Of a stretch of 9,554 nt of DNA, positions 5,438 through 9,554 are shown in pieces; position 1 is the first letter of the stretch; every line of letters begins with the position of its first letter. Position numbers and translations under genes: made by a program. The stretch comes from an uncultured Chitinophagaceae bacterium (GTDB lineage Bacteria; Bacteroidota; Bacteroidia; Chitinophagales; Chitinophagaceae). The notes below the pieces were generated by a model. It saw only the letters and a program-made list of their open reading frames with translations, did not search any database and had not been told where the DNA came from. The DNA is taken from NCBI GenBank assembly GCA_937919945.1, contig CALESY010000058.1:1-9554 (forward strand). The letters run 5' to 3'.

Positions 5438-7000
5438 ATGAAAAGAAGAAAAGCGATACTATATATACGTGTTAGCACGGACGAGCAAGCAGAGAAAGGT
5501 CATAGCCTGGCACATCAGGACGATGTACTCCGCAAATACTGCACCATGCATAATATAGAAGTGGTCGCATTTTTTAAAGAGGACTATTCTGCCAAGACGT
5601 TTGACCGTCCGCAGTTCAACAAGTTGCTGGAGTTCCAACGGAAGAATAAGGGCTTAGCGGATTTACTCTTGTTCCTGAAATGGGACAGGTTTTCACGTAA
5701 TGCACCCGAAGCCTATACTATGATTGCCAAATTGCATAAGCTGGGTCTCGAGCCACAGGCAATAGAGCAACCGCTTAATATGGAGATACCCGAACAAAAG
5801 TTTTTGTTAGCCCTCTATCTCACGGCTCCCGAAGTAGAGAACGACAGGCGGTCGTTAAATATTTTAGCCGGTGTTCGCAAGGCTATGAAAGAAGGACGTT
5901 ATATGGGTTCTGCTCCTTATGGGTATAAACACGGACGTACAGAGAATAATAAACCGACCATTGTACCATCCAAAGAAAAGAAAATGGTATTGCAGTCTTT
6001 TGAAATGATGGCGACGGGTTTATACCAGATTGAAGAATTGCGCCGTATGCTCCATAAAAAAGGGATGCCGTTAGGGCGGACACGTTTTTGGTATATGATG
6101 CGTAACCCCACTTATATGGGAAAGGTGTTTGTCTCTGCTTATAAGCAAGAGCCTGCCTGTTTGGTTAAGGCTGTCCATGAAGCGATTGTGCCTGAGTCTT
6201 TGTTTTATGAAGTACAGGATATATTAGATGGCAGGAAAAAGAAAGAACATACGGTTACTATTTGTCAGAAAGAGGAATTGCCCTTACGTGGATTTTTAGC
6301 ATGTGCCAGATGCGGGAAGCCGTTAACAGGCAGCGCGTCAAAAGGCAGGAGCGCGAGGTATTATTATTACCATTGTAAGTTCGGGTGCAAGGAGCGGTTT
6401 CGTGCAGATGAAGCCAACGAAGTTTTTAATAAGATACTACGTGCCGTGAGCAGTAATGATAAACTATACCGTTCATTAGAACTGATACTGGGGGGACAAC
6501 ACAAAGAAAATACAGATGACCGTGCTGAAGAATTGTCTGTATTAAAGAAACAATTAGGGATGTATGAACAAAGAATGGAGCGTGCGCAGTTGCTGATGCT
6601 CGACGGACAAATGGACTTCATAGAATACCAACCCATTAAAGCGAAGTTGGAAGAGGATATGCATCGTCTGAGAATTAAAGTAGATGCCATAGAAGAGGTC
6701 AAACCAAAAGACGAAACAGCTATGATGAAATATGGGTTCTATTTTCTGAGAAATCTCCACAAACTCTTTACTGCTGCGGATTTAGAGATAAAACGACAAA
6801 TAATCGGTTCGACCTTCCCTGAAAAGTTGATTTTTGAAAATAGCAGGTATCGAACCGCTTCTGACAATAATATACTCCTGCTGATTGCCGCTACAGGCAA
6901 AGGTTCTGACATAAAAAAAGAAAGCAGATTAGAAAAATCTAACCTGCTTTCCCGTAGAGTGGAAGCACACGGGATCGAACCGCGGACCCTCTGCTTGTAA
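5438..7000 (+). CDS. Large serine recombinase (site-specific integrase), 520 aa, 3' end overlapping tRNA-Val
   Basis: The N-terminal resolvase/invertase catalytic domain (about 1-150) has the motif YIRVSTDEQ with nucleophile Ser13 and Arg11, and a later 'KWDRFSRN' arginine block. The 'recombinase' DNA-binding domain follows (about 160-260; 'GSAPYGYKHG', 'MMRNPTYMGK'). The zinc ribbon has Cys289 and Cys292 paired with Cys313 and Cys317. A coiled coil occupies about 365-430, and the 'FPEKLIFENSRYRT' block near 470 is where related proteins end. Such enzymes integrate elements by att x att recombination without high sequence homology. Codons from about 492 lie antisense to the tRNA-Val terminator and then the tRNA itself ('HGIEPRT' is an antisense T-arm), and the stop codon overlaps the anticodon. 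The C-terminal ~29 residues are therefore probably supplied by the chromosome after integration. The catalytic residues are intact. Confidence 0.95.
   Translation: MKRRKAILYIRVSTDEQAEKGHSLAHQDDVLRKYCTMHNIEVVAFFKEDYSAKTFDRPQFNKLLEFQRKNKGLADLLLFLKWDRFSRNAPEAYTMIAKLHKLGLEPQAIEQPLNMEIPEQKFLLALYLTAPEVENDRRSLNILAGVRKAMKEGRYMGSAPYGYKHGRTENNKPTIVPSKEKKMVLQSFEMMATGLYQIEELRRMLHKKGMPLGRTRFWYMMRNPTYMGKVFVSAYKQEPACLVKAVHEAIVPESLFYEVQDILDGRKKKEHTVTICQKEELPLRGFLACARCGKPLTGSASKGRSARYYYYHCKFGCKERFRADEANEVFNKILRAVSSNDKLYRSLELILGGQHKENTDDRAEELSVLKKQLGMYEQRMERAQLLMLDGQMDFIEYQPIKAKLEEDMHRLRIKVDAIEEVKPKDETAMMKYGFYFLRNLHKLFTAADLEIKRQIIGSTFPEKLIFENSRYRTASDNNILLLIAATGKGSDIKKESRLEKSNLLSRRVEAHGIEPRTLCL
6913..6951 (-). 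terminator. Rho-independent terminator of tRNA-Val
   Basis: A 14-bp stem (arms 6920-6933 and 6938-6951, one G-U pair) with a 4-nt loop is followed, reading leftward, by seven T residues (6913-6919). It begins 9 bp after the tRNA 3' end. It lies wholly inside the 3' part of the recombinase frame, on the opposite strand. Confidence 0.9.
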
Positions 7001-7034
7001 GGCAGATGCTCTGAACCAGCTGAGCTATGCTTCC
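6960..7034 (-). tRNA. tRNA-Val (anticodon TAC)
   Basis: The acceptor stem GGAAGCA (7034-7028) pairs with TGCTTCC (6967-6961), with discriminator A at 6960. The D-arm begins GCTCAGCTGG. The anticodon stem TCTGC/GCAGA holds the loop CTTACAA, with anticodon TAC at 6999-6997, reading GUA. The T-arm has TTCGATC. CCA is not encoded (CTC follows). Seventy-five nucleotides fold as a normal cloverleaf. tRNA genes are common integration targets, and the recombinase gene beside it ends inside this one. Confidence 0.95.
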
Positions 7035-7065
7035 TTACCAAGTTTCCTTATTCGGAAACGGAGTG

Positions 7066-7096
7066 CAAATATAGGGGAGCTTTCCTTTTTCTCAAA
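7066..7096 (-). promoter_or_regulatory. Promoter of tRNA-Val, near-perfect Bacteroidota type
   Basis: On the minus strand, TTTG (7096-7093) is followed by 19 bp and then TATATTTG (7073-7066), matching both halves of the Bacteroidota primary-sigma consensus at the usual spacing. Transcription would start near 7059, giving a leader of about 25 nt. That leader contains the inverted pair GTTTCC/GGAAAC (7042-7047 and 7054-7059). Confidence 0.85.
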
Positions 7097-7189
7097 GGCT
7101 TTTTCAAAAAAAAATCATTCATATATGTTGCTCTGCCTGCGTAATAGGCTTTGCTTTAGTATTTTCGCAGCCTGATAAATAGATACTAT

Positions 7190-8008
7190 ATGCAAACACA
7201 ATGGCAGACAATGATTGAGGCGGCTTATCAAAACCGCGAATTACTGAAAGAAGAAACCTACAAAGACGCTGTTCGTGCTGTAATAGAAGAGGTTGACAAA
7301 GGACGCCTGCGTGTAGCAACACCGACCGATAGCGGATGGCAGGTAAACCAATGGGTGAAACAAGCGATACTGCTTTACTTTGGAATACAACCGATGCAAA
7401 CATGGAATGTAGAGCCATTTGAGTTTTATGATAAAATGCTGCTTAAGAAGGACTATGCGTCGCTTGGTGTACGTGCTGTGCCACATGCAGTAGCCCGCTA
7501 CGGTGCATACGTTGCCAGAAATGTGGTGTTAATGCCATCGTACGTAAATATAGGTGCATTTGTAGATGAAGGTACAATGGTAGATACGTGGGCGACGGTT
7601 GGTTCCTGTGCACAAATAGGCAAGGGGGTTCACTTGAGTGGTGGTGTAGGAATAGGAGGTGTATTAGAACCATTACAAGCATCGCCCGTGGTTATTGAAG
7701 ATGGTTGTTTCATAGGTTCGCGCTGTATAGTGGTTGAAGGTGTAATTGTAGAGAAAGAAGCGGTGCTGGGTGCAAATGTAGTACTAACCCAATCAACTAA
7801 AATAATAGACGTTAGTGGCAGCGAACCCATTGAATACAAAGGCCGAGTACCGGCACGTAGTGTAGTGATACCAGGAAGCTACAGTAAAAAATTTCCAGCC
7901 GGCGAATACCAAGTTAGCTGTGCATTAATAATTGGCCAACGTAAAGCATCTACAGACCTGAAAACGAGTCTAAACGATGCCTTGCGCGAGTTTAACGTTT
8001 CTGTATAG
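7190..8008 (+). CDS. dapD: 2,3,4,5-tetrahydropyridine-2,6-dicarboxylate N-succinyltransferase (DapD)
   Basis: DapD transfers succinyl from succinyl-CoA to tetrahydrodipicolinate in the succinylase branch of diaminopimelate and lysine synthesis, in the cytoplasm, feeding peptidoglycan. The 272-residue length is the normal one. The N-terminal helical domain contains 'GWQVNQWVKQAILLYF' (about 48-64). The left-handed parallel beta-helix of hexapeptide repeats spans about 105-225, with the signature 'MVDTWATVGSCAQIG', then 'HLSGGVGIGGVLEPLQA', then 'EDGCFIGSRCIVVEGVIV'. The C-terminus ('KTSLNDALREF') is also typical. The ATG at 7190 fits the family start; another ATG lies seven codons in (MIEAAY). 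The MscS gene starts 23 bp after its stop, so they probably share a transcript. A weak -7-like TATTTTCG lies at 7160-7167. Confidence 0.97.
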   Translation: MQTQWQTMIEAAYQNRELLKEETYKDAVRAVIEEVDKGRLRVATPTDSGWQVNQWVKQAILLYFGIQPMQTWNVEPFEFYDKMLLKKDYASLGVRAVPHAVARYGAYVARNVVLMPSYVNIGAFVDEGTMVDTWATVGSCAQIGKGVHLSGGVGIGGVLEPLQASPVVIEDGCFIGSRCIVVEGVIVEKEAVLGANVVLTQSTKIIDVSGSEPIEYKGRVPARSVVIPGSYSKKFPAGEYQVSCALIIGQRKASTDLKTSLNDALREFNVSV

Positions 8009-8031
8009 TATTAAGAACGAAATTAGCCACC

Positions 8032-9207
8032 ATGTACCTGATGTTGCTTGCCATCAACTGGCAAAATATTGAATCGAAAATAGGGGGTGAGAAAATATCT
8101 GATCTGTTGTGGTGTGCAGGCATCATTCTGGCTACTTTATTAGTAAAAAAGCCATTAGCAAGGTTTATTGCTAAGCTCATATCGTCTGTTACCAACAGAT
8201 TTACAGACAAAAAGCATGGTTCAGTTTTTTGTAAACTGATACAAAGTCCGTTGGAAGCACTGCTGCAAACAGTGTTGTTTTATATTGCTATCAGCCAATT
8301 GCATGTATTGCTTAATAGCCTATTGCTTCATCGCATGAAGGGGAAAAGTGAGGCGCTGTCTATACATTTTGGCGATATTGTAGATCATATATTCCTCTTC
8401 CTTGTTATTCTCTTTGCCACACTTACACTATCTCGCATACTCGATTTTATATACCATGTGCAGATGGATGAAGCACATGAAATAGAAAATAAAGAGCGGC
8501 AACAGCTACTGCCGATACTGAAAGATGTGCTGAAAGTAGTATTGTGGACAATTGGTGCGTTTTGGGTATTAGGCACTGTATTTCATGTCAACATCCCAGC
8601 ACTCATTACGGGCTTAGGTATTGGTGGTGTGGCTATTGCACTTGCTGCCAAAGAAAGTATTGAAAACCTGTTTGGCGCATTTACTATACTTACTGACAAG
8701 CCTTTTAAAGTTGGAGATGTTATAAAGTTAGGTAATGCTGAGGGTACGGTGGAGCGTATTGGTTTTCGTAGTACACGTTTGCGTACTACAGACGGTTCTG
8801 CCATTACGATACCCAACAAAAAATTAGTGTATGAAAATCTTGAAAACCTATCGAACAGGTATGGCCGCAGGGTAAAGCTGGTGATAAGTATTAAGTATGG
8901 TGTAGCACACGATACCTTGCAACAAATCGTAAAAGACATCAGAACGTCCCTGCAACATACATTATATATAGCAGGGCCATTAGAAATATTAATTGATGGC
9001 TTTTCTGAAAATGTATTTCAATTAGTAATATCATACGGGTTGCCTGCTCCACTACCTGATGGTGCTGAGTTGCAAGACATCAAGCATCTGGTGAATATGA
9101 ATATATATGCAATATTAGTAAAGTATAAAGCCTATCCAGTGGGCGAAACAGATAATATCACCATTAACAATGTTCTTGAAGAAGCAGAAGACAATACTTC
9201 TGAATAA
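8032..9207 (+). CDS. MscS-family mechanosensitive ion channel (391 aa)
   Basis: Channels of this family open under membrane tension and release solutes on hypo-osmotic shock. Predicted membrane segments lie at about 25-40, 75-98, 116-136 and 165-185. The pore helix and its continuation are at about 188-220, with the Gly/Ala-rich 'GLGIGGVAIALAAKESIENLFG' split typical of MscS TM3. The beta-domain after it has 'FKVGDVIKLGNAEGTVERIG', then 'STRLRTTDGSAITIPN' (about 247-261), followed by the alpha/beta cytoplasmic end. It is longer at the N-terminus than E. coli MscS, with extra membrane helices, as in many Bacteroidota paralogues. It follows dapD after 23 bp, probably as the second gene of an operon, with no obvious functional link between the two. 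Confidence 0.93.
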   Translation: MYLMLLAINWQNIESKIGGEKISDLLWCAGIILATLLVKKPLARFIAKLISSVTNRFTDKKHGSVFCKLIQSPLEALLQTVLFYIAISQLHVLLNSLLLHRMKGKSEALSIHFGDIVDHIFLFLVILFATLTLSRILDFIYHVQMDEAHEIENKERQQLLPILKDVLKVVLWTIGAFWVLGTVFHVNIPALITGLGIGGVAIALAAKESIENLFGAFTILTDKPFKVGDVIKLGNAEGTVERIGFRSTRLRTTDGSAITIPNKKLVYENLENLSNRYGRRVKLVISIKYGVAHDTLQQIVKDIRTSLQHTLYIAGPLEILIDGFSENVFQLVISYGLPAPLPDGAELQDIKHLVNMNIYAILVKYKAYPVGETDNITINNVLEEAEDNTSE

Positions 9208-9290
9208 TAGATAAACTGCTGGTTTTCATCCGTTTGCATTTTTCATCGTTTGCTGACTCTTTTTAGTTTTTAGCAATATGTTAATAACTC

Positions 9291-9318
9291 GTTAACCACT
9301 TGTCAATGCGGGGTTAAC
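9291..9318. repeat. Inverted repeat GTTAACC / GGTTAAC downstream of the MscS gene
   Basis: Exact 7-bp arms (9291-9297 and 9312-9318) are separated by 14 bp. A T7 run follows only after 8 bp (9327-9333), so it is a poor terminator. The run also overlaps the -33 element of the next promoter. It could be an operator for the gene at 9419. Confidence 0.3.
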
Positions 9319-9330
9319 AAGGCCTGTTTT

Positions 9331-9363
9331 TTTGGTCATCGGGTGCTGATGATAGCATCTTTG
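9331..9363 (+). promoter_or_regulatory. Promoter of the secreted-protein gene at 9419
   Basis: TTTG (9331-9334), 21 bp, then CATCTTTG (9356-9363) match the Bacteroidota -33/-7 pattern with one mismatch in the -7 box. Transcription would start near 9370. The roughly 50-nt leader is made almost only of A, C and T (repeats of AACAA) with no Shine-Dalgarno sequence, a leader type found in strongly translated Bacteroidota genes. Confidence 0.7.
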
Positions 9364-9418
9364 TGTCATCAAAAGCAAATAACTAAATCAAACAACTAAC
9401 AAACAAAAACAAACAACA

Positions 9419-9554
9419 ATGAAAAAAGTAATCGCAATCATCGCTCTGGGTATCACTGGTTTCGCTGCTAAAGCACAAGCTCCATCTTCTACTGCTACTC
9501 AAACAGTTAACCTGAACCTGAGCAACGCAATCGAATTGACATTCACAGGGTCTG
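9419..9554 (+). CDS. Partial CDS, secreted protein with signal peptide, 3' end outside the window
   Basis: The visible 45 residues start MKKVIAIIALGITGFAAKA, a Sec signal peptide with a probable cleavage site after AKAQA. The mature part continues PSSTATQTVNLNLSNAIEL. The mature function cannot be assigned from this fragment. Codon choice is strikingly uniform (Ile ATC, Ala GCT or GCA, Leu CTG, Gly GGT), unlike the A/T-ending codons of the genes before it, which suggests a highly expressed protein. Its own promoter and long A-rich leader agree with that. Confidence 0.8.
   Translation, partial: MKKVIAIIALGITGFAAKAQAPSSTATQTVNLNLSNAIELTFTGS

Noticed and set aside
6739..7041. 100-codon minus-strand open frame across the tRNA
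   Set aside because: It includes the tRNA-Val and its terminator and lies opposite the recombinase; it is not a protein gene.

Overview
The window looks like a Bacteroidota chromosome. It has promoters of the TTTG-N19-21-TAnnTTTG type (a near-perfect one drives the tRNA gene), A-rich leaders instead of strong Shine-Dalgarno sites, and a DUF4248-like small protein, a family known mostly from Bacteroidota. A Chitinophagales-like host is a guess from gene style, not shown by the sequence.

Two parts meet at a tRNA-Val gene (6960-7034, minus strand). To the right lies ordinary core chromosome: dapD (lysine/diaminopimelate synthesis), an MscS-type mechanosensitive channel directly behind it, and the start of a secreted, apparently highly expressed protein cut by the window end. 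To the left lies what looks like one end of an integrated element: a 520-residue large serine recombinase whose last ~29 codons run antisense through the tRNA terminator and into the tRNA, a small acidic protein before it, a DUF4248-like small protein, a repeat-rich non-coding region, and a leftward operon of at least five genes that leaves the window at base 1.

The leftward operon (3528 to <1) encodes a small membrane protein, a membrane-anchored LEA14-like (LEA_2) protein, a 646-residue protein joining a transglutaminase-like cysteine-protease fold to a Lys-rich linker and two hydrophobic segments, a 211-residue Ala/Gly-rich protein with a Tyr/Gln/Glu-rich tail, and a truncated gene. The set is compact and translationally coupled, and it resembles a morphogenesis or surface module of a virus-like or other mobile element. 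No capsid, packaging ATPase or replication protein is visible here, so its identity stays open.

The most striking feature is between the two arms. Two arrays of five 10-bp units (3595-3645 and 4825-4874) form an imperfect inverted repeat of about 50 bp. They match unit by unit (43 of 50 positions), and each sits upstream of a transcription unit that points away from the other. The 1.2 kb between them also holds a twice-repeated hairpin-plus-T-tract, a family of TTGTAGCAA dyads with 9-10 bp phasing, and an AT-rich stretch with repeated TTACA. This looks like a control region and/or replication origin of the element, read by a protein that binds on one face of the helix.
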